A program made the position numbers and the translations under genes. DNA of 64,000 nucleotides from CANDYO01 sp964627795. GTDB taxonomy: Bacteria > Pseudomonadota > Alphaproteobacteria > Rickettsiales > CANDYO01. The stretch lies in NCBI GenBank assembly GCA_964627795.1, contig CAZVLF010000002.1:142584-206583 (forward strand), read 5' to 3'. The notes beneath the pieces are model-generated. The model was not told the origin of the DNA, did no database searches, and saw nothing but the letters and a program-made list of their open reading frames with translations. Numbering within the stretch: the first letter of the stretch is position 1; each line of letters starts with the position of its first letter. This document shows, piece after piece, positions 35,248 through 44,236 of the stretch.

Positions 35248-36024
35248 ATGGTTGATTTTAAGAAGTTTTTTGTAAAAAATAATAGTAATGTAACTGCTGA
35301 TATACCTAAAGCAAATAGTGATAATGTTGTAAAAAGCATTAGTAACTGGTATGCGGATAGGTATAATTCTGTTCTTATCCAAAGAAATATATTATTGATT
35401 CTCTTATTTGCAAGTGTATTTATGGTTATTGCAAGTAGTTTCATAGTGGGTAATGTTTCTTCTACATTTAAAATTCAGCCTTTTGTTATTGAAGTAGAAG
35501 ATAAAACTGGAATTACCAATATAGTTAATCCTCTTGCGCATCAAGAACTTACAACAAATGAAGTTCTAAATAAGTATTTTATTATGAAATATGTTAAGGC
35601 AAGAGAGAGTTATAATTTTCAAACTTGGAAATATAATTATCAAACTGTAGTTAGATTGCTTTCTACACAATATGTTTATAATGATTTTCAAAGATTTATA
35701 AATACTAGTAATGATAGCCCTCTTGCGCAATATGGTAATAGGATATCAACTAATGTAGTATTTCGTTCAATGCAATTTTTCCCTGCAAGCAATAATCAAG
35801 ATGGTACCCCAATTGATCCAAAGGCTGTTATAAGATTTACAATTTATTCTGACGATGGAGGATTAAAGGGAGGTACTGGAGGGAAAATCCATAAGATTTT
35901 AACTTTAACCTATAGATATCAACAATCTGAAATGAATGATGAAGAGCGAAGTGAAAATCCTTTAGGATTTTATGTGACCTCGTACCGAGCTGATATTGAG
36001 AATGATATCCCACCAACAAATTAG
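35248..36024 (+). CDS. virB8: type IV secretion protein VirB8
   Basis: An inner-membrane assembly factor of the type IV secretion system. The 258 residues have a cytoplasmic N-terminus (1-48), one membrane helix (about 49-70) and a periplasmic NTF2-like domain. Its features include SWYADRYNSVLIQRN before the helix, IQPFVIEVEDKTGI, and NPLGFYVTSYRADIE at the end. GGAGGAGAGG precedes the ATG by 12 bases. It is the first gene of virB8-virB9-virB10-virB11. This is the P-type (rvh) system of Rickettsiales, where these genes form one of several separate clusters. No virB1-7 genes are here. Confidence 0.93.
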   Translation: MVDFKKFFVKNNSNVTADIPKANSDNVVKSISNWYADRYNSVLIQRNILLILLFASVFMVIASSFIVGNVSSTFKIQPFVIEVEDKTGITNIVNPLAHQELTTNEVLNKYFIMKYVKARESYNFQTWKYNYQTVVRLLSTQYVYNDFQRFINTSNDSPLAQYGNRISTNVVFRSMQFFPASNNQDGTPIDPKAVIRFTIYSDDGGLKGGTGGKIHKILTLTYRYQQSEMNDEERSENPLGFYVTSYRADIENDIPPTN

Positions 36025-36037
36025 ATGGAGCTATTTA

Positions 36038-36520
36038 ATGAACAACAAGTTTAAGATTTCTTTTACAAATATTATGATTAAATCTTCTTCAACATTGTTA
36101 TTGCTTGTGGGTATGCTATTTGCTTTTATCGCTTATAGTGATGAACCTTTAACATCTGATAATAGAGTAAAGACCTATCTTTACAATGAAAATGAGGTAT
36201 ATCCTTTAGTTGTTCATTATGGATATCAAACAAGTATTGAGCTTGGACATGGTGAAGAAGTTTCAACTATTTCAATAGGTGATTCATATTCATGGCAAAT
36301 AACACCTGTTGGAAGAAGAATCTTTATAAAACCATTTGAAGAAAATATGCATACTAACATGACTATCTTAACTAATAAAAGAGCTTACCAGTTTGATCTT
36401 TTTTCTAAAAAAGCTGAAAGCAATTATGATGATAATTTAGTTTATGTAATGCGTTTTTATTATCCAGAAGACATTGAAAACTCAGATTCTTTTAACGAAA
36501 ACCAAAAGGGTGGTCAATAA
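36038..36520 (+). CDS. virB9: short VirB9-like protein (N-terminal domain only)
   Basis: 160 residues starting MNNKFKISFTN (ATGGAG upstream); an alternative start 14 codons earlier overlaps virB8 and lies outside the signal peptide. It has a hydrophobic leader (about 10-34) and then the VirB9/CagX N-terminal beta domain: SDNRVKTYLYNENEVYPLVV, GYQTSIELGHGEEVSTISIG, WQITPVGRRIFIKP, NMTILTNKRAYQFDLFS and VMRFYYPED. It stops where the linker to the C-terminal domain would begin, so the part that binds VirB7 and VirB10 in the outer-membrane ring is missing. Rickettsiales commonly have two VirB9 paralogs, one of them short. This would be that paralog, with the full-length one elsewhere. Confidence 0.88.
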   Translation: MNNKFKISFTNIMIKSSSTLLLLVGMLFAFIAYSDEPLTSDNRVKTYLYNENEVYPLVVHYGYQTSIELGHGEEVSTISIGDSYSWQITPVGRRIFIKPFEENMHTNMTILTNKRAYQFDLFSKKAESNYDDNLVYVMRFYYPEDIENSDSFNENQKGGQ

Positions 36521-36521
36521 G

Positions 36522-38345
36522 ATGGCTAGAAAATCAAAAAAAAATGATGAAGAACAAAAATCTATTCCATTAGAAGAAGTAGAAAATACTGAATCTGAAA
36601 ATACTAATGAAGAAGATTTTGATTCTGAAGAGCTAACTGAAGAAGAAAAAGCTGAATATGAAAAATTAAAGCAAGAGTTATTAAATTCTCTTGAGCAGCA
36701 AGAAGAAGAGAGTCAAGATGATGCAGATTATAATGACTCTCAGCTTGATGAAGAAGAAATAGAGCAAGAGAATGTTAATGAAAATACCGATTCATTAAAT
36801 CAAGAAGATATCGATAATGAAAATCAAGATTATTCTAATAATTATGAAGAAGATGAGATAAAAGAAGACAATAACTTAAAGGAAAATGGTGAAAATATAG
36901 AAGAAGAGTTCGTAAATGATGATTTACAGCAAGAAGATCATAATGAAGACTCTTATTCTAAGCATCGTTTCGATAGTGATGAAGAAGAAGATTTCATTGT
37001 AGAAAATATTAATGAAACTAATGATGTTTCATCTCTTCAACCAAGTGAATTAAGTGATAAACAAAAAGAAATTTCTCCAGAGATAGATCAAGGAAAGTCA
37101 AAAGTTGCTTTAAGTAAGGAAAGTAGCATGGCAATGATGGTAGGGGCTGGAGCAGTATTAATTTTTGTTATTTATAAAATATTGCAACCATCTCCAGATG
37201 AACTATCAACTCAAACTATTTCTGAAATTAATAGAAATTTGCCGATTGCTAAACCTATTAAGGATGCTGGTCAAACAATAGTTGTACCTGAAATTCCTAA
37301 GATTCCAGATGTACCAGTTTTGGCTGCTCCTACACCTCCTCCGGTTCCAACTCCTCCAGCTCCTCCGGTGCTTGATATTAATATTCCTACTCCTCCTCCG
37401 CCACCAGTTTCAGGTTCTTCAAAAGGGGATGATACTCCAACTGTTAATAATTCTAATCCATTAATTGGATTTGCATCTTTAAATGCAGATGCTCAAAGGC
37501 AGGCAGAAGAACAAGCAAAAGCTAGAAAATTAGCAAAACAAAATTCTTCTATGCTTATGGGCGGAGCAGGAGGAGGTGGTGGTCCTAGAAATATTAACCA
37601 AGAAGGTAGATCTATTGATATTTTAACAAGAAATACTAATCAGATTGCAGCGACTTTTATGGGAGATTTGCGAAGAATTATTGCACAAGGAAAAGTAATT
37701 GATGCTGTATTAGAGACGGCTATTAATACAGATCTTCCTGGTTCCTTAAGAGCAGTAGTTTCACGCGATGTTTTTGCTGAGTCAGGAAAAAATATATTAA
37801 TCCCTAAAGGTTCACGTCTTATAGGAAGTTACGCTACTTCTGTTGCTTATGGAGTAAGTAGAGTACAAATAATATGGTCAAGACTAATTAGGCCTGATGG
37901 CATCGATGTTCAAATTAACTCTACAAGTGTAGACAATCTTGGTAGAGCAGGAGTTCCAGGAGAACTTAACGAACATATTATGAAAAATTTATCTACTGCT
38001 TTAATGATAAGCATGTTGGATTATGGTTTAGCTACTTATCTTGATAAAAATACGACTTCAGGAACAACAACAGTTACTTATGGAGCTTCAGCTACAGGAA
38101 CAAGTTCAACTAATGGGGTTACCATTACTCCAACAACTACAACAAGCACGACCCCTTCTAACCAACAATTAGCAGCTAATAATATGCTTGCAAATGTTCA
38201 GGAGGTTGGAAAACAAATTCTTGAAAAGAGTATGGCAAGACCACCAACAATTACTATTAATCAAGGAACTTCTTTGAAAGTTTACGTTCAAAGAGATATA
38301 ATATTCCCTGGCAGGTCAGCTAATTTAACAAAGGTTATAGAATGA
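36522..38345 (+). CDS. virB10: type IV secretion protein VirB10 with a 200-residue acidic N-terminal extension
   Basis: VirB10 spans both membranes and opens the secretion channel. This 607-residue form starts at MARKSKKNDEEQKSIPLEE, one base after the virB9 stop. Residues 10-190 are almost entirely Glu/Asp/Asn/Gln (for example EELTEEEKAEYEKL). One membrane helix lies at about 203-222, a proline-rich linker at 255-305 (PTPPPVPTPPAPPV), and the conserved periplasmic TrbI domain from about 365 to the end (SVDNLGRAGVPGELNEH, LAR-type repeats, IFPGRSANL). Typical VirB10 proteins have a cytoplasmic tail of only tens of residues, so the extension is unusual. virB11 overlaps its last 4 bases. Confidence 0.93.
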   Translation: MARKSKKNDEEQKSIPLEEVENTESENTNEEDFDSEELTEEEKAEYEKLKQELLNSLEQQEEESQDDADYNDSQLDEEEIEQENVNENTDSLNQEDIDNENQDYSNNYEEDEIKEDNNLKENGENIEEEFVNDDLQQEDHNEDSYSKHRFDSDEEEDFIVENINETNDVSSLQPSELSDKQKEISPEIDQGKSKVALSKESSMAMMVGAGAVLIFVIYKILQPSPDELSTQTISEINRNLPIAKPIKDAGQTIVVPEIPKIPDVPVLAAPTPPPVPTPPAPPVLDINIPTPPPPPVSGSSKGDDTPTVNNSNPLIGFASLNADAQRQAEEQAKARKLAKQNSSMLMGGAGGGGGPRNINQEGRSIDILTRNTNQIAATFMGDLRRIIAQGKVIDAVLETAINTDLPGSLRAVVSRDVFAESGKNILIPKGSRLIGSYATSVAYGVSRVQIIWSRLIRPDGIDVQINSTSVDNLGRAGVPGELNEHIMKNLSTALMISMLDYGLATYLDKNTTSGTTTVTYGASATGTSSTNGVTITPTTTTSTTPSNQQLAANNMLANVQEVGKQILEKSMARPPTITINQGTSLKVYVQRDIIFPGRSANLTKVIE

Positions 38346-39352
38346 CACATGCTGCACTAGAAACTTTTTTAAGTCCGTTTAATGCTGTTTTTAATGAAGA
38401 GGGCGTTTCTGAAATTTCAGTTAATGTTCCAGGGCAGGCATGGATTGAAAAACGTGGAGATATGCGTCTTGAAATTTTGCCTGAACTTGATTTAGAGCAT
38501 TTAAAATCTCTTGGAAGATTAATAGCTCAATCAACCGAGCAGATTATTAGTGAAGAAAAACCTCTTCTTTCTGCAACTCTTCCAAATGGATACCGTATCC
38601 AAGTGGTTTTCCCTCCTGCATGTGAAGCAGGAACTGTGTGTATGTCTATACGTAAAGGAGCAAGTGAGCTATTTACTTTTGAAACTTACCAAAAATTTGG
38701 TGCATTTGATCAAACAGCAACTGAAGATATTGAAGATCCTGACACTCCAATACTTCTAGATTTCCTAAGTAAAGGGGATATTAGATCTTTTTTAAGTAGA
38801 GCAATTAAATGTAAAAAAAATATTATTATCAGTGGTGGTACGTCTACTGGTAAAACAACCTTTACCAATGCTGCCTTACTTGAAATTCCAACAGATGAAA
38901 GATTAATTACGGTTGAAGATGCTAGAGAAGTGCAGCTTCCATACCATAAAAACAGGGTTCATCTCTTAGCTTCTAAGGGTGGTCAAGGGCGTGCACATGT
39001 TACAACTCAAGACTTAATAGAGGCTTGTCTACGTTTAAGACCTGATAGGATTATTGTTGGTGAGCTACGTGGTGCTGAAGCTTTTAGTTTTTTAAGAGCT
39101 ATTAATACCGGGCATCCAGGTTCAATTGCAACTCTACATGCTGATACTCCAGCAATGGCTTTAGAACAGCTTAAGCTTATGGTTATGCAAGCTGGACTTG
39201 GAATGCCTCCACATGAAATAAGAAATTATATTCTCTCGGTTGTAGATATAGTTGTTCAGCTTAAAAGAGCTGGCAAAGGAAGAAGATATATTTCTGAAGT
39301 ATATTATAAAGATGCGCGTAAATATGCAAAAACTGAAGTTCCATCAGCATAG
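38342..39352 (+). CDS. virB11: type IV secretion ATPase VirB11
   Basis: A hexameric AAA-like ATPase at the cytoplasmic base of the system. The 336 residues show Walker A GGTSTGKTT at about 165-173, the Asp box ITVEDAREVQL, the Walker B region RPDRIIVGELRGAEAF and the His box NTGHPGSIATLHAD. The start ATG overlaps the virB10 stop by 4 bases (ATGA). It is the last gene of this plus-strand unit; virD4 comes in from the opposite strand across 219 AT-rich bases. Confidence 0.96.
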   Translation: MTHAALETFLSPFNAVFNEEGVSEISVNVPGQAWIEKRGDMRLEILPELDLEHLKSLGRLIAQSTEQIISEEKPLLSATLPNGYRIQVVFPPACEAGTVCMSIRKGASELFTFETYQKFGAFDQTATEDIEDPDTPILLDFLSKGDIRSFLSRAIKCKKNIIISGGTSTGKTTFTNAALLEIPTDERLITVEDAREVQLPYHKNRVHLLASKGGQGRAHVTTQDLIEACLRLRPDRIIVGELRGAEAFSFLRAINTGHPGSIATLHADTPAMALEQLKLMVMQAGLGMPPHEIRNYILSVVDIVVQLKRAGKGRRYISEVYYKDARKYAKTEVPSA

Positions 39353-39571
39353 AATTCTAGATTGTTTTTTAAAGGTAGAAATTATAATTTAAAGCAGTTT
39401 TATAATTTTTAATCTAATAACTTACTAGCTAAATTTTTCTATATAATATCTTATTTAATATTTAAAATAATTTTTTCTTTAACTAGTCTTACTATAATTA
39501 TTCAAAGACTATAAGATTTAAAACAACGATTAAGATTTAATTAAGGTTACTATAAGTGTAATATCATTTAG

Positions 39572-41317
39572 TTACTGTTGGCTTTCTTCTTCTATGTCCT
39601 TATTTGGATTATATGGTTCTTGAACAGGGATTTCAGTTGGTTTAAGAAGTCTTTTAGTGAAAAATTTATCTTCAAAATATTTGATCTTTTTTGACCTTAT
39701 TGGAGGCTTAGATTCAATTAAAACAATTTGCTCATCTCTAGGTAAACCAATAACTTCTTGAGGTAGTAATAAAGCTCTTTGCACTTCTGAAATGCTTACT
39801 GATCTTGATCCTTGGCTAAATAATTGCGGTGCACTTACTGATTCTTGTTTTACAGTTTTATTGCCGCAAAGCTGAGATATTAAGTTAGCAGTATCAACGT
39901 TGTTTGCAGCAAATGTTATACGGTAGGTAGAGTTTGAAAGAAAAGAGTTCATACCAGATTCTTCATATATTCCTTTAAGCTGTTGTGTATCTTGGATGAT
40001 TAAAAATAATCTAACTTTATAACCACGGAAATAGGCTATACCAGTCATGAAACTATCCATTTTACCTAAAGTAGGGAATTCGTCGAGAATAAACATAACC
40101 CCATATGGATCATCTTTAGTAGGCATTTTTCTACTTAAAAATTCAGTTGCCTGCTGATAAAATATTTGCATTAGAGGCTGTAAACGTTTGAGGTTATCAG
40201 GTGTTAATCCTACATAAACTGTAGTTTTTTCTCTCTTAAACATTTGAATATTAAAATCACTTGTTGCAGTAGCACTATCTATAAGAGGATTTGCCCAAAG
40301 CTCAACAGCAGAGTTTAATGTTGAAACCACACTTCCTCTTTCTTTATCAGGTTTTTGTAAAAAAGCAGCTAAGTTCATATATGCCACAGGATGCATTTGC
40401 TTTCCTAAAGTGTCCATAGCAACTGCTAGATTATATACTACGTCATCACTTCTTAAGGTTCTTACAACCTCACCAAATGATTTAACTTTACTTGGATCAG
40501 CAAGTAAATAGAGTACAACGCCAAGAAATAAGCTTCGTGCTTCATTTTCCCAGAATTCTTGTTTAGGAAGAATTAAACTTGCAAGTTTTTGAACGTCATC
40601 AACCATTTGTCCAGGTTTTGTACTTATCCAATCAAAAGGATTATAGCAATGGGTTATGCCATCAGGATCACCAGGGGCCCATACATAACATTTATGTCCA
40701 ATTGATTCTCTCCAACCGCTTGTAAGTTGATGGTTTTCTAATTTTATATCATGCACTACACAAGAATGTTGCCAAAAAAGAAGGTTTGGTATAACAAAAC
40801 CAACACCCTTACCTGATCCTGTAGGTGCAAATAAAAGTGCATGTTGGAATCCATCTGCGACGAAATATCCTCCAGCATCTTTTCCCAAAAGCATCCCATC
40901 TTTAGCCCTAAGACCAGCCGTTTCAATGTCACTTTGGGTTGCCCATTTAGCATCTCCATGAACTTTTTCTTTCTTTTTTATTAATTCAGCAGCAACTATT
41001 GTAGCCCACTTCTTTTTTATAATTAGTAAATAAGCTAGTAAGGTTATAACTGGAGATAAGATAAATTTTAAAAGAAAATATTGAATTGCAGGCATTCCTC
41101 CAACAATGACATATGAGCCAGTAAAAGAAAGAAAGTTCCAATTCTTATATGTCCATAAAGCAATATTTATGTATAATGAGCTGTTATCAATTATTCTTAA
41201 AATATCAGCATCAGGTGAAATCAACATTATAAATCCAAAGGCGCCTAAATAAATTGAGATAATAGTTCCAAGAACTAAAAAGACAAATTTTAAGATTACG
41301 TTAAATATTTGTTCCAT
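39572..41317 (-). CDS. virD4: type IV coupling protein VirD4
   Basis: The ATPase that recruits substrates to the secretion channel. About 581 residues from MEQIFNVILKF, chosen because AGGTGA lies 5 bases upstream; a GTG three codons earlier is possible. There are N-terminal membrane helices (about 10-35 and 70-95), then Walker A FAPTGSGKGVGFVIPN (about 165-180) and Walker B MFILDEFPTLGKM (about 415). The sequence ends with an acidic tail (NKDIEEESQQ). In this window virD4 is not in the virB operon. It is the last gene of a minus-strand string behind an ankyrin gene (5 bases from that stop codon), a popZ-like gene and tolC. Confidence 0.95.
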   Translation of the reverse strand: MEQIFNVILKFVFLVLGTIISIYLGAFGFIMLISPDADILRIIDNSSLYINIALWTYKNWNFLSFTGSYVIVGGMPAIQYFLLKFILSPVITLLAYLLIIKKKWATIVAAELIKKKEKVHGDAKWATQSDIETAGLRAKDGMLLGKDAGGYFVADGFQHALLFAPTGSGKGVGFVIPNLLFWQHSCVVHDIKLENHQLTSGWRESIGHKCYVWAPGDPDGITHCYNPFDWISTKPGQMVDDVQKLASLILPKQEFWENEARSLFLGVVLYLLADPSKVKSFGEVVRTLRSDDVVYNLAVAMDTLGKQMHPVAYMNLAAFLQKPDKERGSVVSTLNSAVELWANPLIDSATATSDFNIQMFKREKTTVYVGLTPDNLKRLQPLMQIFYQQATEFLSRKMPTKDDPYGVMFILDEFPTLGKMDSFMTGIAYFRGYKVRLFLIIQDTQQLKGIYEESGMNSFLSNSTYRITFAANNVDTANLISQLCGNKTVKQESVSAPQLFSQGSRSVSISEVQRALLLPQEVIGLPRDEQIVLIESKPPIRSKKIKYFEDKFFTKRLLKPTEIPVQEPYNPNKDIEEESQQ

Positions 41318-41322
41318 ATTAA

Positions 41323-42180
41323 TCACCTATGTTTTTTATTATCTTCAATATATAAATTTATAGTTTGAGCTGCAAAATCCTGACCATTAGCTATTGCATA
41401 ATCAAGGGCTGTCATATTAATATCATCTTTAATGGTGTAGTCAGCTCCCATTGATAAAAGGAGTTTTAATATTTCAATATCACCAAGAGTAGAAGCATAA
41501 TGTAGTGCAGTTCTTTGCCTGTTGTTAACTGCATCAATAAAAGCTCCTTTTGCAATTAACAATCTTGCTACATCAATGCTTCCATGTTGAATAGCATGCA
41601 TTAATATAGTGTCTCCCTCAATATTCTGTCCGTTTAAAAAACTATAAGTGTTTAATAAAGCTCTTAAGCTATTAAAATCATTTTTTTCAGCAGCTTTAAA
41701 AGCTAAAGCCAGATAATAAGATTTAAAATATATTGGTGGTAAATGCTGGTTGGAAGCAGAAAATTCTCGTTCATATAGCTTTTTTGGTTGTTGTTGGTTT
41801 TTATACTCAAGAGATATTTTTTTTTCAACAAAGACTGAATTTTTAAGTTTTTGGTTAAATGACTTTTTTTGAACCTCTATTTCCTTTTGTTTTTTATCAT
41901 CTTCAATTTTTTTTTCTAAAAATTTATTTGCTGCATTTAAATCATTTTTCATTAGTTCTTTTTGTTGCGGAGTAGGTTGAGTTTGAATGTTGGTTTGTAT
42001 TGAATTATTATATGATAGTGGTTGATTTACTTGAATGTTTCTAGAGTTGTTTTTATCAGAAAGTTTTTTTATTTCTTGATTTAAATCATTGGAATAAGAT
42101 AAAAAAGAAATAAAGTTAATAGAAAAACATATCGATAATGTAATTATAAATAGAAGATGTGAGCAAATTTTTTTGTTCAT
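41323..42180 (-). CDS. exported ankyrin-repeat protein encoded directly before virD4
   Basis: 285 residues. An N-terminal signal or anchor helix (about 8-28) is followed by a Gln/Asn/Lys-rich, probably disordered region (30-140). Three or four ankyrin repeats follow at about 155-280, with units such as GDTILMHAIQHGSIDVARLL, QRTALHYASTLGDIEILKLL and NMTALDYAIANGQDFAAQTI. Its ATG overlaps the popZ-like stop by 4 bases, and its stop is 5 bases from the virD4 ATG, implying translational coupling. An ankyrin protein with a signal peptide between a polarity factor and the coupling protein suggests a role at the secretion machine itself rather than a host-targeted effector; this is inference. Confidence 0.85.
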   Translation of the reverse strand: MNKKICSHLLFIITLSICFSINFISFLSYSNDLNQEIKKLSDKNNSRNIQVNQPLSYNNSIQTNIQTQPTPQQKELMKNDLNAANKFLEKKIEDDKKQKEIEVQKKSFNQKLKNSVFVEKKISLEYKNQQQPKKLYEREFSASNQHLPPIYFKSYYLALAFKAAEKNDFNSLRALLNTYSFLNGQNIEGDTILMHAIQHGSIDVARLLIAKGAFIDAVNNRQRTALHYASTLGDIEILKLLLSMGADYTIKDDINMTALDYAIANGQDFAAQTINLYIEDNKKHR

Positions 42181-42614
42181 TTTAACCTATTTTTTATTAT
42201 TACATCAAGCTGTTGTTCTATTATATTTTTTATAATATTGGGTAAGTTATTTTTACACCAATCATCTACAACCACCTTGATTTCCTTCTGCAATAAAGTT
42301 ATTTCATCTTGACGAGCTTGAATTAAAGATCCACTTTTAGCATCGCTAAGAATTTTTTTTATATAATCAACTGACTTAAGGACTTCATCAAGATTATTTT
42401 TACTATCTAGAGAATGATCTAATTCGGTTAAAAAATCGTTAATATCAGTATTTTTTTTGATATTATCTCTTTCTTCAATAAATGCGTCTTCATCTTCCTC
42501 ATCAAGCAAGTCATCTTCAGTTAATTCTAAAAAAGAAGATTCTTGAGAGTTCTCTTGAGTTTGTAATTTACTTCTTATTTCAGCGAGTGTGTTTATAATG
42601 GATGAGTCACTCAT
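42177..42614 (-). CDS. popZ: PopZ-like polar organising protein (DUF2497 family)
   Basis: 145 residues with the architecture of PopZ. The N-terminal helix (SIINTLAEIRSKLQ) corresponds to the family's SMEEILASIRRII. A highly acidic linker (40-60, DDLLDEEDEDAFIEE) follows. The C-terminal helices VVVDDWCKNNLPNIIKNII match the family's L-K-x-W-L-D-x-N-L-P-x-x-V-E oligomerisation region. PopZ self-assembles at cell poles and anchors chromosome-segregation and signalling proteins in Caulobacter. The location 8 bases after tolC is the conserved alphaproteobacterial arrangement, which supports the call. Downstream it overlaps the ankyrin gene and leads to virD4. Confidence 0.8.
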   Translation of the reverse strand: MSDSSIINTLAEIRSKLQTQENSQESSFLELTEDDLLDEEDEDAFIEERDNIKKNTDINDFLTELDHSLDSKNNLDEVLKSVDYIKKILSDAKSGSLIQARQDEITLLQKEIKVVVDDWCKNNLPNIIKNIIEQQLDVIIKNRLK

Positions 42615-42622
42615 GAATTACC

Positions 42623-44041
42623 TTAAAAACCAGCTAACTGTAACTTAATCTTATCATAGTTAGCAGTAGGGTTATAAATTTTTGTTGGTAAAGCAAGCGA
42701 TTTCGCATCTAAAGATCCCATTAAAGACGCAACATTATAAATGCTAAGAGTGAAACTATTTTTGGCTTTAGCAAGGTTGGTTTCATAATAGTAAAGGTTT
42801 TCTTGAGCGGTAATAAGATCTGTAATGGTATGAATTCCTTCGTCATAACCTTGAGAAATGCTTTCTAAAGCTACTTTTCCAGCTCTTACTGCTTCTTCAG
42901 CAGCAACGACTGATTCTTTATAGGTTGTATATCCACTCCAAGCTTGAGTAACTTTTTGAGTAACTTCTGATCTTGTATTCCTTAGAGCATACTTGATTTT
43001 ACTGGCATTAGCAGTAGCTTTTCGTGTTTGTGAATATTCAATCCCTTTTTGATAAAGAGGTATAGTTAGGGTGGCACCTATTTCTTTAACATTCGTATAT
43101 GGTGGTTCGTAAGGGCTATCGGCTTCGGCTATACTTCTTTGTTTTGAAATGCTAGCGCTAACATCTACTCTTGGAAGCATTCCTGCCATATTTTGTTTAG
43201 GAGCTAAATTTGCCGCTTTATAAGAAAATTCTACATATTTTATAGTGTAGTTGTTTTTAAGAGAAGATTTAAGTAAATCATCTTTTGACTTAGGTACGGC
43301 AAAAAGTAGATTTCCAGCTGTAAGGTTATCAGCAGGCATTCCAATTATCTCAGCATATGTTGCTAAAGCGCTATCATATGCACCCTTGGCTTCTACATAT
43401 CTAACTTGTGCATTTGCTTTTGAGGCCTCAGCTTCGGCAAGATCTGATGCTTTTTTTACACCAGCTTGTATTTCATGCTTAACAGATTCTAATTTTTGTT
43501 CATAAAAATTTACATTTTCTTTATTAATTTCTAGCATTTGTTTGTTAAGAATAACATTAAAATAAGCAGATATAGCGTTATAGAAAATTTCTTGTTCTGT
43601 TTGAAGTAATTGTGATCTTCCAGCTTCAATATTATATTTAGCAATTTGAATTCCAATAGCATCCTGTCCACCATTGATAATATTTTGGTTTAAAGAAAAA
43701 CCATTTGCTTTGCTTGTTACTGTTCTCCAACTACCTTTAACCGTTTGAGTGTAACTTCCATCTAAACCATTTTCTATTCTTTCAACTGAATCAGGCCATT
43801 CTACTTTTGCTAATTGTGAATCAGTTTTAGATCTTCTATATGAATATTGATATTGAATTGAAGGCAAAAATTTCGAAATTGCCTCAAACATTTGTTCGTC
43901 TGTAACTTTTAAATTTTCTCTGGCAGCAATTAATTCAGGGTTGTTTTGATATGTATTAACAAGTGCTTCAGTTAGAGTGGTGCTTAAAGCAGTTGAAGAA
44001 ATAATATTGATCAGTAGGGCTGCAACTTTTAAATTTTTCAT
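42623..44041 (-). CDS. tolC: TolC-family outer membrane efflux protein (copy 1)
   Basis: About 472 residues from MKNLKVAALLINIISS, chosen because it gives a signal peptide (cut near residue 20). The open frame extends 18 codons further without one. The OEP pattern is clear: LTEALVNTYQNNPELIAARE near the N-terminus, two duplicated coiled-coil and barrel halves, and IGATLTIPLYQKGIEYSQ (about 325). The last residues are NYDKIKLQLAGF. It acts as the outer-membrane exit duct for type I secretion or drug efflux. It heads the string tolC-popZ-ankyrin-virD4, and a diverged copy lies 195 bases upstream on the same strand beyond the tRNA-Cys gene. Confidence 0.93.
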   Translation of the reverse strand: MKNLKVAALLINIISSTALSTTLTEALVNTYQNNPELIAARENLKVTDEQMFEAISKFLPSIQYQYSYRRSKTDSQLAKVEWPDSVERIENGLDGSYTQTVKGSWRTVTSKANGFSLNQNIINGGQDAIGIQIAKYNIEAGRSQLLQTEQEIFYNAISAYFNVILNKQMLEINKENVNFYEQKLESVKHEIQAGVKKASDLAEAEASKANAQVRYVEAKGAYDSALATYAEIIGMPADNLTAGNLLFAVPKSKDDLLKSSLKNNYTIKYVEFSYKAANLAPKQNMAGMLPRVDVSASISKQRSIAEADSPYEPPYTNVKEIGATLTIPLYQKGIEYSQTRKATANASKIKYALRNTRSEVTQKVTQAWSGYTTYKESVVAAEEAVRAGKVALESISQGYDEGIHTITDLITAQENLYYYETNLAKAKNSFTLSIYNVASLMGSLDAKSLALPTKIYNPTANYDKIKLQLAGF

Positions 44042-44113
44042 ATATAGTTTTATTTTCACTTTATTGTTCTCATATTGTGTTATAAATAATTTCAATTATC
44101 AATATAAAATTAC

Positions 44114-44142
44114 TTGCATTTTTTATTTTATGAGGTTAAAAA
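44114..44142 (+). promoter_or_regulatory. possible promoter for tRNA-Cys
   Basis: TTGCAT (44114-44119) and TAAAAA (44137-44142) with a 17-base spacer, about 18 bases before the mature tRNA 5' end. Only a moderate match. Confidence 0.35.
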
Positions 44143-44159
44143 TAAAAGCTCTATAAAAA

Positions 44160-44234
44160 GGCCGGGTAGCAAAGTGGTAATGCCGCGGACTGCAAATCCG
44201 CTACGCGTCGGTTCGATTCCGACCCTGGCCTCCA
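44160..44234 (+). tRNA. trnC: tRNA-Cys (anticodon GCA), CCA encoded
   Basis: A 75-base cloverleaf. The acceptor stem is GGCCGGG paired with CCTGGCC (one G-U). The anticodon arm is GCGGA-CTGCAAA-TCCGC with anticodon GCA. The T arm contains GGTTCGATTCC. Discriminator U73 is the identity base for Cys, and CCA is encoded. It lies between two minus-strand tolC genes, and its 3' CCA is 2 bases from the end of tolC copy 2. Confidence 0.97.
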
Positions 44235-44236
44235 AT

